Assembly: GCA_009801015.1 (NCBI GenBank)
Contig: VHZZ01001623.1
Location: forward strand, 43,888 to 77,620
Source of the DNA: Silene noctiflora
Taxonomy: Eukaryota; Streptophyta; Magnoliopsida; Caryophyllales; Caryophyllaceae
DNA length: 33,733 nucleotides
Reading direction: 5' to 3'
Shown here: positions 23,601 to 33,733 of the stretch, piece after piece
Numbering within the stretch: position 1 is the stretch's first letter
Layout of the letters: each line of letters starts with the position of its first letter
Notes under the pieces: model-generated
What the model was told of the DNA's origin: nothing
Database searches by the model: none
The model's input: only the letters and a program-made list of their open reading frames with translations
Translations under genes and position numbers: made by a program

Positions 23601-25087
23601 AAAATGGTAGACATGTACTTTCTTTAAGTGCACTTGGTATCACTGAGCGTAAATGTGCAAATTGTAAGGAATATATTGTCATGAGCACCTTGTTTCCCTC
23701 AGTCCGTCACCCTTTCACAATTTTTTTGTCACCCTTTCACAATTCTTTTGTCATAGACTAACTTTAGACATTTGAATTGCAGGCTATTTGAGTACCTTTC
23801 AGATAACGGTCTGAACTTTCCTGTAATTCACCATATCCAGTTTCCAACCGGGGCTCACAGGTAGCTCAGCATTCATGATGTCTGATTTTATGTTATTCAA
23901 ATACCTCCTCATCTGTATCTGTCTCTCATTTTTTGAACTTCCCTAATAAACCAGAGATGACTTGGTAATTCGCGCTGGTACCTGTGCTGGAGCACTTCTT
24001 GTTGATGGGCTCGGTGATGGCGTCCTATTGGAGGCTCCCGATCAAGACTTCGAATTCCTTAGAGACACATCTTTTAACTTGCTCCAGGGTTGCAGAATGA
24101 GAAATACAAAAACGGTATTTTTTTTGTCTAGACTCTCGAGGATTAAATGACAGTCCCTCCTACTATGAATGAACTTCACAACTTTTTGCACGATTAATAA
24201 GGACTGCACTAAGATGTTGGTGAAAATAATAGTAAAGTAAAGGCGGTGGGGACGAATTAGAGTAACCACAAATAACACACAAAACAGGAATTCAGGAATT
24301 CAGGAATTCAGGAAGTTCACTCGTGACAGAAAGTACACTAAAAAACCCGATTCCTAATAACCTCCAAGTGTTTTCGACCTCCCTTCTTCCACCATAGACG
24401 GGACCTTTAGAGGCGATGTGTAATGTACTAATGTTGGTATATTTAAAATTATCTAATGTAGCAACACCTTTTCAGGAATACGTGTCATGCCCGTCGTGTG
24501 GAAGGACACTATTTGACCTCCAAGAAATCAGCGCACAAATACGTGAGAAGACATCACACCTGCCTGGTGTTTCGGTAATACTATAAACCAATCATCAACG
24601 GGTGTTAGTTTAACAAAGCAAAGTCGAATTGAGCTTTATCTGTTCCCTTTGCAGATTGCAATCATGGGTTGCATTGTGAATGGTCCTGGAGAAATGGCTG
24701 ATGCTGACTTTGGCTATGTTGGTGGTGCTCCTGGAAAAATTGACCTCTATGTTGGCAAGGTACGGTTCTTCTCCTGGAATGGCAAGCGTACCTAAACAAC
24801 GATTTTTTTTTTTCTACAAAGACATATATAAACCTAGTGGTATGCTTGTCTCAAGTAATGCAATTAGCATACATTTGATTCCCCTACCCCGTCGTAGCCC
24901 TTAAGTAGGAGACCTTGAAGCATTTGGGAAATGATGTCGTAATTGTGTCCTTCATTGAGACTAATTGGCCTCGACTTGTCTGCAGACGGTGGTGAAGCGA
25001 GCGATTGCAATGGAGCATGCTACTGATGCATTGATTGACCTTATTAAAGAGCATGGACGATGGGTTGACCCTCCGGTTGAAGAATAG
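17647..25087 (+). CDS. HDS: 4-hydroxy-3-methylbut-2-enyl diphosphate synthase, plastidial (HDS/IspG/GcpE; complete, 19 coding exons)
   Basis: Exons: 17647-17854, 18490-18647, 18936-19042, 19159-19259, 19344-19420, 20098-20217, 20367-20597, 21112-21228, 21322-21396, 21657-21734, 22099-22158, 22264-22326, 22424-22568, 22662-22800, 23783-23860, 23955-24114, 24476-24574, 24655-24759, 24986-25087. Total 2223 nt, 740 aa, the length I recall for the Arabidopsis enzyme. It converts methylerythritol cyclodiphosphate to HMBPP, the penultimate MEP-pathway step, in the chloroplast stroma using ferredoxin electrons. The Ser/Arg/Lys-rich, acid-poor first ~50 residues form a transit peptide. A TIM-barrel domain follows ([43 protein letters not shown]), then the plant-type insert domain and a C-terminal [4Fe-4S] domain with Cys644, Cys647 (CPSC), Cys678 (MGC) and Glu685 (NGPGE). 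No breaks are seen. The ATG is chosen because the encoded N-terminus aligns with plant HDS. The stop faces the ABCA stop across 690 bp. Confidence 0.97.
20880..20946 (+). repeat. SINE 3'-end fragment in an HDS intron
   Basis: 'gaggcactggagtcatcaggggtaatgtggttg' resembles the SINE tails at 5475-5560 and 9269-9352, with an insertion in the middle. It is short and degenerate, and lies between exons 20367-20597 and 21112-21228. Confidence 0.35.
22961..23002. repeat. perfect 12-bp inverted repeat (hairpin) in an HDS intron
   Basis: GAAACATTTCAT at 22961-22972 pairs with ATGAAATGTTTC at 22991-23002 across an 18-nt spacer. It lies in the 982-bp intron 22801-23782. It may be the core of a small palindromic element; no target-site duplication was identified. 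Confidence 0.55.
23706..23749 (+). repeat. two tandem 22-bp units in an HDS intron
   Basis: GTCACCCTTTCACAATTTTTTT (23706-23727) is followed directly by a copy with one change (23728-23749). It is about 35 bp upstream of the acceptor at 23783, so the T-rich part may serve as polypyrimidine context. Confidence 0.7.
24285..24308 (+). repeat. CAGGAATT octamer x3
   Basis: Three perfect CAGGAATT units followed by a partial fourth (CAGGAAG). It is a microsatellite-like tract in the intron between HDS exons 23955-24114 and 24476-24574. Confidence 0.8.
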
Positions 25088-25777
25088 GATATCCGAGAAA
25101 TTAAATAGGATTTTCGACGCTCTTATTCTTCTTAATAAGTAATGATGAAAACATCTTACACCGCCAAAATGAGGTCCATGTATCTTGCATTGTACAATTC
25201 TACAATGTAAAGACTACAGTGATAATTCAATCAAAGAAATTTCAGTGAATTGTTTTTTCCATGTTTCCTGGATGATGCGAAAACCTGCAATCGCTACCTT
25301 CAGTATGGACTGGATAAACTCCGAACATTTGTGATAGCCTTGTAAGACTAAGATGTACACATGGTGGAGGCTCTAAACTAAGTCATAATGTGAAACCAAA
25401 TTGCCCTTGCAAGGGACGAGACTCGAAACTCGTACAATCTTAAAAACGGGTACTCCATATAATTCACGGGTATAAATTTCTCGAGTTATGTTCATCATCA
25501 AAATTCCTCAGCAACTTATCTTAAAAGTAGAGATTACAAAAGATTTTATAGGAGATAGAATACTTACAACGTTTGACGCTTAATCTCTTGAAACGAAACA
25601 AATTTATTCTTATTCATCGTGTAAACATGAGACATGAGTTGTTACAGACAAGAATCTATACACAGACTATTTCTCGTCTAATCTAAAAAAAAAATGGTAT
25701 AATGATGTGTGTGAATGTGTTTGTGTAGTATTTGGCTTAATGTCAAAAAGAATAAAAGTATGTAACATCCCTGTCGA
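25088..25777. other. 3' intergenic region between convergent HDS and ABCA genes
   Basis: No gene is seen. The stretch holds both 3' UTRs. On the minus strand, AATAAA (TTTATT at 25603-25608 on the plus strand) lies 170 nt past the ABCA stop and is a plausible polyadenylation signal. No comparable AATAAA was noted for HDS. Confidence 0.5.
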
Positions 25778-28700
25778 TTATGAGAGAACATCGGAAGTCT
25801 GTGCCTCTCGAGCGACCTTGATAAATACATCCTCCAAGGTTGTGTCAGCTAGACCCCATGCTTGGACTGTGAACCTCTTCTTTGCATCCTCAACAGCCTT
25901 GAAAACATTGGAAATCCGAATTTCGTGTTTTGGGATCTCAAACTTCTGCGTGCCTGAAATGTGGTATATCTTTTGGGAGTTTCGGGATAGGTTTTGCACC
26001 ATTCTTTCGACTTCTGCGTCATGCTCAGCTGAAGTTGTCATTGTGAAAACATATGACCCTCCGTATCTTCCTTTCAGCTATTATTGATAAAACCCAACAT
26101 TTATTAGATGATACTCTATATCATAAAAATAAGCTAATTTCGGACATCCAACGAACAAATATTCAGACTGGACAGTCTTTTACTCTTTTTTATGCCTTGC
26201 TGATAAAGCAGACTCAGCCTGAAGGCAATTAATAGTAGTTATTCTCCCGAACACACCCTAATACAGAATGACCTGACCAAAATGTAAACATATCCAAAAT
26301 ACTCGTTGTCGGACTGACCCAACCCGAACAATCGCTTTCCATATCTAGTTAAGGGGGCTCTAGTCTTCGGATAATGCATAGTGAAGATTGATAGCAAGAC
26401 ATCATAAAGCAATTTACAGTAGTTTCTTATAACAAGGGGTTGTTCGCAAAGTCTTGTAGGCTTCTAGCCATGTTATAGTCTATAAAGGCATCATAAGCCA
26501 TGTATAGTAGTCGTTTCAAGACATCAGTGGAAATTTTTAGGAACAGACTAGTCTAACCGCGGTCTCTTTTTGTTTGCATAACTAAGCTATTCATCTACTA
26601 CCTGCAACACAGTAGACTGGTTTTAGCATGAATGAGCTACCAAGTGAGAAGGTTGTTACCTCTTTTGGGTTTCCAATACATTGCAAACCCCCATCAACAA
26701 AAATTCCGATCCTATCACAGAGGACCTCTGCCTCTTCCATAGAGTGGGCTGCAAAAAGCAGATAAATTATATGTTAATATACAACTTCAATTCTTTTAAA
26801 AAGAAAAAATTTCCTACCTTTTAATGGTTCTCTGCGTGGGGAAAATAAATATTCGAGAGAGTATTCAAAAGTAAACGGTAAATTCCATTTTTATTAGCCA
26901 GATTTTACGTAAGGTAGCAAAAACATAATAAAAATGCTATCTAGAAATGAACCGTTGGCTTGTGAAGCCGAGGAGTTAAAACAAGGGATCAGAAAGAGTA
27001 CTTGTCAGAATGATTGCTCTGTCTTGTTTTGCTTGCTTCACTACATTCCAGAGGTTATTTCTTGAGGCAGGGTCTAGTCCAGTGCTTGGTTCATCCATGT
27101 AAACAACCTTCCGATAGCAACGAAGTTACATCATATAACCAAAATTTAGAATTTTTCAGCTAGGAAAATAAAATATTTGATCTACTAAGGAGCAGAAGAA
27201 AACAAGGAGCCCTAATATAAAAATCAACACAAAGATGGCCAATTGTGTTGTACGGAGTAAACGTAGTTGATATAGGTGTGTTTGGATACTAAAATAGGAG
27301 GGAAAGGAAGGGGAGGGAGAATGAGATGTGGGTGTTTGGATACAATTTCCCTCCAAATCTTGCCTACTATGGAGAGATTTTGATTAGGCTTGGAAGCTAT
27401 GTTACTCAGACTCGTTTAGAAGTATCCGACACGGGTACGTGTCCAAGTGTCGGACTCGGCTGTTTTTATGAAAAATATGCATATTTTGGTTTAAAATAAG
27501 GTGTCCAAGTGTCATACCCATGTCCGAGTGTCGAGTGTCGGACACGGGGACGCGAGGGAATTAGAAGAGTCGGAGTAACATAGCTTGGAAGAGGGAAAAT
27601 GGATCCCCCTCCAAATCTCTCCCCCTCCATTTCCCTTCACCTTTATTTGTTATCCAAACAAGGGAATTTAAATCCCCAAGTCTCCCTCCCTTTCCTTTTC
27701 TTCCAAATCCCTCAATCCAAACACACCCTTAAAGACACACATTTCTTTTGCACAACATATTACGGGATCGAAACATTCCCAAAATTAGTCAACCAAATGT
27801 ATTCAAAGGAGCCAACAAACAGAGGGGATAAAACAACAAACGGACACAAGTTGTGAGGAAATTTTGGGTTAAAGCTTGAAAGAAAGAGAGAAAACTGATT
27901 TGAATGTTACCTTAGGGTCGCCAATCAAGGAAATAGCAACACTTAGCCTACGTTTCATTCCTCCACTGTATTTTCCCGCAAACTTATCACCAACATCCCC
28001 ATGATATAAATTAACACTTTTTAATGAATCGTCTACTGCCTGTGGGGAAAAACATAGAAAAGGGTAGATAAAATTAGAGTAAGGCAGAACAACATTATTG
28101 TCCATAAAGAAAAAAAAAGAAAAATCCAACTCTCCAGCCGTTTTAGATGTGAAAGACTGACCTGTAGTAAGGCAGGGCCTTTCAGATTCTTAAGGCGTCC
28201 GTAAAAGAGAAGGTGCTCTCTTCCTGTTAAGGTTTCCCAGAGTAAGCTGAAAATCCATGAAACATGGAAACTCATTAGCCTAGACTTGGAAACTCCAACA
28301 GCCAGCTTTACATATTGTTTACACATATTAGCAGAGTAATTATCTCAGAAACATACTCGTGCTGAGGACAAACTCCCATACTGGTATATATTTCGCCCAT
28401 TTGAGTGCAAATGTCCAATCCCTCCACAAGTGCTTTTCCAGATGTAGGCTCTGTTAGTCCGATCATCTGTGGAAACAAATAATCGACATTAATTATTTAG
28501 ATTTTCATTGAGCAACCATTAACTAGCTCAAAATCTTGGATAGACTGCTTAACCTTCGCTTATTTTTTGGACTATATACATGTAGAGGCGCTTTATAACA
28601 AGATTGAAGATTGCAGAGTGAGTCCCTAAGGAGACTCTGCTGTTCTAAAATCTTAGAATTTCCCAAATACTTACAAAAATTATCATAACCTGACTATAAG

Positions 28701-31700
28701 AATGTAGTAAGGCTCTGATACCTTAATCTTACTAATAGTCCTTTCTCGTGTGGAAGATATTATTTCTTATCATTTAGCTTGCTCGAAATAAGTAAATATT
28801 TATATGAAATCGAGGGAGTAAAGAAAGAAAAAATTACACATTTGTTGATACGCCTAATCCACATGATACTTCTTCGAATACATTCCAAGCGTGGTACAAT
28901 TCTCACAAGTCATTATTTTTGGAAAATGACGGTTCGGACATGCTTACCATGCTTATGAAAGAGGTCTTTCCTGCACCATTGGGACCAAGCATTCCAAAGC
29001 ATTCACCACGGGATACAGCAAGAGACAATCCTTTGACCGCAAGCTTTGGGGGATTCCCATCCCTTCCTGGGTAGATCTTTCTTAGATTGTCACAAATGAT
29101 GGCATTACTCGAACTTGATTCTAATATCATCTGTTCTACCCTCTCCCTCTGATTTGGAAAAGCAAACAAAATTATGATGAAGAGAGAGATTATGGCATCA
29201 AGCATCATCTAAGATGAAATAAATGGTATAGTCGAAAGTGAGCGAGTGATATGCCTTCACCCTTTTCATCACAAGAGAATAAAATTAAGGGGAAAGAAAA
29301 GTTGAAAACAGTAAAAAAGAAGTTGCTTAACAGCAACAAAGCCTTAATCCCAGAATGATTTGAAGTTGGCTGAATGAATCATCATTTGCAACAGTCAATG
29401 ATAGGTAAAATAACGAAAAAGATGAACAGAGAACACACACACAGAAAAAAGATGGTCAATAAGATTAAGACGCTGAAAGAATAGGATAATACATGTAAAA
29501 ATAAATGACAATTTTTGATACTGGTCTAACGAGTCAGGATACCGAAGAATTACTCCCACTAATAATTCTATAAATTTGCTAACGTAGAGAAATGCAATTA
29601 GGCGGTATGAAAGGGTGCTGGCCCAAATTTAAAGAAATTTTCCAATCAAATTAATTTTGAGAAAAATTTAAATATGCCAAAAAAGAAGTAAAAGACCTCT
29701 TGGACCACATCAGCTTTCTCCATCTCGACAAAGACTTTAGATCCTTGCTTCCGCAAACTAGGTTTCCTTGAAACAGTCACGGACTTCTTCCGGAAGTTGC
29801 GGAAAAAGACTAGAGGATTTTTTATCACACCCCTTCCTGATGATCCAGCTTGATCAGTATAAAATGCGACGGGAAGCAATATCAGCCACTCAAGAAACAT
29901 GATTATGAGAACCTCTTTCATCCCGTTCCCATCATCACTCAAGTTTTTCCATCTCATACCATCGGTGTTCATAAGAGCGCCAATGAAAGAATATTGTCCA
30001 AATTCATACAAACCGCGAAAAAGGGAGAATCCGGGATAGAGTTCCATCACTATTACCCATGCTCCTAATAACAACAAATGGCAGTAGATTAGCTCTGCTT
30101 ATTAACAAACAACTGCGAACGAGCTAACGAGAGGGATGAAGAGGCGCAGTTAAAAACCATGAAACAACTAACAGGGAAAGACACATTTTACACATTCCCC
30201 AGCCCAATGCCAAGCCAATACAATTACGTAGATGGATAAGACATGCCATTGCCAATGTTTGCAATCATTTATGTCTGTAATCCATGTTACTCACTCCGCC
30301 TTGGTCAATTGTGTAAGTTTGACAAAAAAAAGGGAGATAGATAGTGCTTTTTGTATATTTAAATTGAAAGGGATGGTTGCACAGGCGAAAAGATAATAGA
30401 GTACAAAATGTGTTCTTGGTGAAAAAACAGTGAATAAATACGTCATTTCTCATCACAAGTACTTCCCTAAAACGGAATCGTAAACAATTGACCAAGACAC
30501 CTAAAAGAGGAATATGTAATAAATAGATCGGGATGGAAGGAGTATATTGCATTCCCTGCACTCTTCCAGCATGTGAAACTCAACCAGCTTTATTTCAATA
30601 ACTAACTGCAAGTAACTCATTGTTGTCAACTAAAAGCCTACTTTATAGCGGATTAACGCAATGGACTATCTCACCAATTCACCACCATGTTTCCAGACAT
30701 AAATTTCACAGAGATCACATCAGGCAAAAACATAATGGGAGCTGAATTCCATAGCCATGAACTTTTCGCTATTTTCCTTATATGCACCTTGGTTTGATGA
30801 ATGCTATCAACATTACCAGTGATTGGAAACGGTAGTGACACAATCATTTATAACTTTGGCGTTTTTCATAGAACTATACCACGGCTAGAGAAAAAAATAA
30901 GTACGACGACTACAACACATCTATAGACTTTTAAAAGAAACACATCTTCTCTTGACACAAACGTTAAGTACTTACTTGGAAATGTGGTGTCTTGAACAAA
31001 ATATTGAAATAAAAATCCTCCTAATAACCCAGTGCCAAATGTCAATAAATAACCTACAGCTGTGAAGTTTAGCAAAAAAAATCAGTATCAAGTAGCTACA
31101 ACAAATTTCAATGTGAGAAAAGGCAAGGGTATATAAACCAAAGTCAAACCTCTAGCAGATAAAACATTCGAAAAAAGGGGGGCCACAAGAAAGGCTACTG
31201 CGATCTGCAGGTTTACATAAAGGAAATAGAAGACAACTTGAATGGTGTAATCGTTTGTTGTGAAGATCTTCAATCCTACACAGAAAAAATAATACTACAT
31301 ATCAAAGAAGCTCGTAGTACAACATATTGTATCTAATAGAGTCGACGTTTAGTTACCAATAAGTGATCCAAATATCACAAAACATATCATATAGATCACA
31401 GATATGGCAAGAAAGTAAGCATATGAAATTGTCCAATACGGCCCATCACCAAGCCCATGCATTTTCATCATTATTCTTAATCTTTGTTGCTTTTCATAGA
31501 CCAAAGCTGTCAAAACAACCTGCACCAAGTTGCAGGATATCAAAACTGAAACTTCTATCATGAACTCAAAATTACTGATAACTTAGAAGTTAGAACCAAC
31601 AAGAACGGAAGAAATCGTATAAAAGAAAATGTCACTCAAAGTTGTCAACCAAGAGTTTGGGACAAGGTACTACATGATATGAGAGTGAATGTATGGCAAG

Positions 31701-32289
31701 CCCAAAATGATCATCTCGAAAATTAGTCAAGAGGGAGATACATAAATCCTAGATTATAAAATCCCTTTAAGACAGACAGTTCCATGATTACCTAGTATCC
31801 ATTATATTTTGTTCATTCTAGGATGTGAAAATGAACGAGAACTAGCATCCAGTAACTTCTAAGCCTTGTAGTTAAGATATTGATGCTTAAATGAGAGTCA
31901 AATTCATCCCCCCTCCCTCCTCGGTGCAAATCTTCTTCATTTTTTTTGCAACGCCAGCAATATGAATGAATGAAATTATCAATATATCACATTTATAGTT
32001 TATAGTGTTGACGAAAATCATGATGTCGCAGTAACATCAAGATATCCAACCATAGTAAAGATGTCACCGAATAAGATCAGCAAGAATCCCACAAATACTA
32101 AGAAAAAGTGAGCATGCTAGCCATACTTACCGGAAATAGTGCTATAATGACATATGTAAAGAACTGTGCGCTGAGCAGAGACGAGATATCAAGGCTAAGT
32201 TGAGTTCCAGGCTTGGGCATTTCTTTGACATACTCAAGAAGCATTTTGGTATTTGGTCCAAGAAGAAACTGCAGGTATGCATTTGATAC
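25778..32289 (-). CDS. ABC transporter A family (ATH-type half transporter), C-terminal 639 aa; 5' part beyond window
   Basis: Exons in transcript order: 32289-32131, 31519-31357, 31275-31150, 31059-30976, 30064-29697, 29148-28948, 28466-28357, 28246-28162, 28039-27911, 27107-27002, 26748-26660, 26077-25778. Phases agree, giving 640 codons including TAA. The first ~300 residues shown carry several hydrophobic membrane segments (e.g. [20 protein letters not shown], and [15 protein letters not shown] stretches). One nucleotide-binding domain follows: Walker A GPNGAGKT (355-362), Q-loop CPQHD (400-404), signature YSGGMKRR (456-463), Walker [11 protein letters not shown] (from 476), H-loop His512. 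The C-terminal [15 protein letters not shown] block is typical of plant ABCA half transporters, which move lipids across ER or other membranes. Family members are near 940 aa, so about 300 N-terminal residues are missing, beyond 33733. The last intron seen at the right (from 32290) is at least 1.4 kb and full of repeats. Which ABCA member this is cannot be settled here. Confidence 0.94.
27275..27727. mobile_element. MITE with GGTGTGTTTGGAT ends, interrupted by a second MITE
   Basis: GGTGTGTTTGGAT at 27275-27287 is the exact reverse complement of ATCCAAACACACC at 27715-27727. Subterminal GGAGGGAAAGG-type purine blocks on the left mirror pyrimidine blocks on the right, and 'tttccctccaaatct'-type segments occur on both arms. 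The element lies in ABCA intron 27108-27910. Removing the inner insertion and one duplication copy leaves about 258 bp. A Harbinger/Tourist affinity is likely from the 'GTGTTTGGAT' end, but no clear 3-bp duplication could be assigned. Confidence 0.65.
27389..27591. mobile_element. hAT-like MITE, 187 bp, with perfect 8-bp target-site duplication, nested in another MITE
   Basis: CTTGGAAG at 27389-27396 and again at 27584-27591 flank 27397-27583. The terminal inverted repeats are CTATGTTACTCAGACTC at the left and CTATGTTACTCCGACTC read inward from the right (one mismatch in 17). An 8-bp duplication is the hAT superfamily hallmark. The interior has 'gtgtcggac' blocks in both orientations and no coding capacity. 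It inserted into the element spanning 27275-27727. Confidence 0.85.
29333..29412 (-). repeat. SINE-tail fragment in an ABCA intron
   Basis: 'cagcaacaaagccttaatcc' followed by 'cagaatgatttgaagttgg' and 'atcatcatttgcaac' matches the triplicated SINE tails in PDX2 intron 2. Its minus-strand orientation matches that of the host gene. It is a single truncated copy. Confidence 0.5.
30065..30975. other. ABCA intron without recognised inserts
   Basis: This 911-bp intron separates the exons at 30976-31059 and 29697-30064. It includes 'tatattgcattccctgcact' and a run of A7, but nothing with defined ends. The minus-strand open frame at 30265-30561 has no recognisable domain. Confidence 0.5.
31520..32130. 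other. ABCA intron without recognised inserts
   Basis: The intron between exons 32131-32289 and 31357-31519. It is AT-rich with 'cccccctccctcctcgg'-type tracts near 31907. No repeat element with boundaries and no coding exon were recognised. Confidence 0.5.
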
Positions 32290-32350
32290 CTGTGGTTTGA
32301 AAATAAATAATTTATGTTAAACAAAAAGCATATAATGCGCACCCAATATC

Positions 32351-32835
32351 ATTGTTGTCATAATCGCGATTCAATCCAACGATTCTACAATTTTACGATC
32401 CGAAAATGCTTGACCGATCCTGGATCCTACGATTCTATCAGGGTTGTAAAATCTTACGATCCTATTAATTTGAAAATTTCTAGAGATGGGATCATAACAC
32501 GATCCTACGATTTTACGATCCTACAATCCGATACCATAATAAAAATATTAATATATATTATTATATAATGAAACCGTAAAACCAAAATTTCGTGTAAGTT
32601 GTAGAAACATGTTCATAACTACATATAATGATACTAAAACCATTAATTACCAATATTTTATGAATAAATATTAATAAATAAGTGTTTTGATTTTCAATTA
32701 TATATTTTTACCAAATAAAAAATTATATTTAGTGAGTTTGTAGAATCTTGCGATTCTACGATCCGATCCTACCCTGCCCATCGATCCTACCCTGCCCATC
32801 GATCCAAAGTAGAATCCCGATCCTAACAACATTGC
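32351..32835. mobile_element. inverted-repeat element rich in CGATCCTACGATTCTA motifs
   Basis: Left end 'ttgttgtcataatcgcgattc' (about 32352-32372) and right end 'gaatcccgatcctaacaacat' (32812-32832) are imperfect inverted repeats (16 of 21 positions). Both arms carry 'acgattcta', 'cgatccta' and 'ttttacgatcc' motifs, and the middle (about 32540-32720) is plain AT-rich DNA. It lies in the ABCA intron upstream of exon 32131-32289. No target-site duplication was established. Confidence 0.5.
32764..32799 (+). repeat. two perfect 18-bp tandem units
   Basis: CGATCCTACCCTGCCCAT is present twice in direct succession (32764-32781, 32782-32799) inside the right arm of the element 32351-32835. Confidence 0.9.
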
Positions 32836-32851
32836 CTAATATAGCTATTAA

Positions 32852-33733
32852 CTAGTTTGATACCCGTGCGTTGCAACGGGGTAATTAACTTAGTTGTAAT
32901 GCTACATTTTATGTCTAAATTATTTGTTTACATATGATTAAAATATCTTTTTCAAATAAAATAAAAGATAAAACAATTTGTTAATGAAAAAAAAAAGTTG
33001 TAAGACTTAATATTTATGTTATTATTGTAACTGAAGCATTCGTTAATATAAACTCTTATTATAAGAGTTTTCTAAGACAATATTTGAGAGACTCAAAAGA
33101 TTTTGGATTGATACTAAGTTCAATGATACTCTTTTGGACCATTCAACTATTTATACGTATTATATTCATCACACCTATCTTATTTTTCAATGTGGGACAA
33201 ATTTATTAACTAAAAATTACACAATTTTTAGTATGTGTAAATTATATGAAATCTATAGTCTATTGGTAGCATTTTTTTACCACAAATATAATTATAATAT
33301 TTTCATAGTTTTTTTTAGATAAACATATTATAATATCACTAATTTATAATCGCCTTTATAAATATTTACGTGCTTAATATTTGTATATTATTGCTTGTAT
33401 TATCGCACTTGAGTCCCTTAAAATATTTTGTGTTGATATCTAAGTTTCAATTATAACTTTTATTTATAATCATGGGATCACCCAACCTCATGATAATCTT
33501 CTGATGTGGGACCATTCACCCCACCTGATGATACTTGACAGACTCAAAATATTTTCAATGGCGACTCTTATTTATCATCATGGGATCACCCTACCCTATG
33601 ATAATCTTCTAATGTGGAACGATTTACCTTATGACAAATATTTTGATGTGGGATAATTCAACTATTTATTCGTAGTATATTCATCACACCTACATTATTT
33701 TTCAATGTGGAACAAATAATATACTGAGAAGTA
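32852..33733 (-). mobile_element. Helitron 3' terminus (CTAG end plus hairpin); body runs to or past the window edge
   Basis: Read on the minus strand, the hairpin CCCGT...ACGGG (plus-strand 32863-32880) is followed after about 7 nt by CTAG (32855-32852) and then T. This is the Helitron 3' signature (hairpin, CTRR, host T). The sequence to the right is AT-rich and repeat-bearing, consistent with a non-autonomous Helitron body, but its 5' TC end is not found in the window. The insertion is in the ABCA intron, in the same orientation as that gene. The extent is inferred. Confidence 0.5.
33138..33717 (+). repeat. 62-bp direct repeat and shorter internal repeats
   Basis: The block at 33138-33199, starting 'attcaactatttatacgtat', recurs at 33656-33717, starting 'attcaactatttattcgtag', with only a few mismatches. 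Between them, 'tttataatcatgggatcacc' (33463) recurs as 'tttatcatcatgggatcacc' (33570), each followed by a similar 'atgataatcttct.atgtgg' segment. This is a family of short direct repeats in the presumed Helitron body. Confidence 0.75.

Noticed and set aside
11379..25087. plant metabolic gene cluster (PDX2 plus HDS plus neighbours)
   Set aside because: The enzymes act in different pathways and compartments, and there is no tailoring enzyme, so adjacency alone does not support a biosynthetic cluster.
25707..26087. 126-codon plus-strand open frame
   Set aside because: It is antisense to the last ABCA exon and has no domain of its own.
33138..33717. CRISPR-like or satellite array
   Set aside because: Only two diverged copies with irregular spacing in plant nuclear DNA; better explained as internal repeats of a transposable element.

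Overview
This is a stretch of plant (eudicot) nuclear genome. Four conserved plant genes with many introns can be reconstructed exon by exon, with canonical GT/AG splice sites throughout. They sit in AT-rich DNA full of short non-autonomous transposable elements (SINEs, MITEs, Helitron ends). The frequent 'ctccgtat/acggagtat' and 'tccctccgtctca' motifs, and SINE tails ending in (TTG)n, make me lean to Caryophyllales, perhaps Amaranthaceae. That placement is an inference, not a demonstration.

Layout. Positions 1-5150 are intergenic and hold a possible LTR fragment, two Tourist/Harbinger-like MITEs with TTA target-site duplications, a Helitron 3' end and a well-preserved tRNA-type SINE with a 17-bp target-site duplication. 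Positions 5182-11022 (+) are a complete 19-exon gene for a secreted GH35 beta-galactosidase (BGAL8-like, 850 aa). Positions 11379-14901 (-) are a complete 7-exon gene for PDX2, the glutaminase subunit of pyridoxal 5'-phosphate synthase (249 aa). Positions 17647-25087 (+) are a complete 19-coding-exon gene for plastid 4-hydroxy-3-methylbut-2-enyl diphosphate synthase (HDS/IspG/GcpE, 740 aa), with a further intron in its 5' UTR. Positions 25778 to the right edge (-) are the last 12 exons (639 aa) of an ABCA-type half-size ABC transporter whose N-terminal exons lie beyond the window.

The orientation is BGAL8 -> <- PDX2, HDS -> <- ABCA. PDX2 and HDS are divergent and share an intergenic region of about 1.4-1.6 kb that carries two small repeat elements. 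The four genes do not form a pathway: they cover cell-wall galactan turnover, vitamin B6 synthesis, the MEP isoprenoid pathway and lipid transport. I recall the Arabidopsis counterparts of PDX2, HDS and several ABCA genes lying on the same arm of chromosome 5, so this may be a conserved microsyntenic block.

I see no evidence for a new multi-gene system. The most rewarding material is the transposon archaeology: clean target-site duplications, a MITE nested inside another MITE in an ABCA intron, triplicated SINE tails in a PDX2 intron, and a tandemly duplicated MITE end upstream of PDX2.
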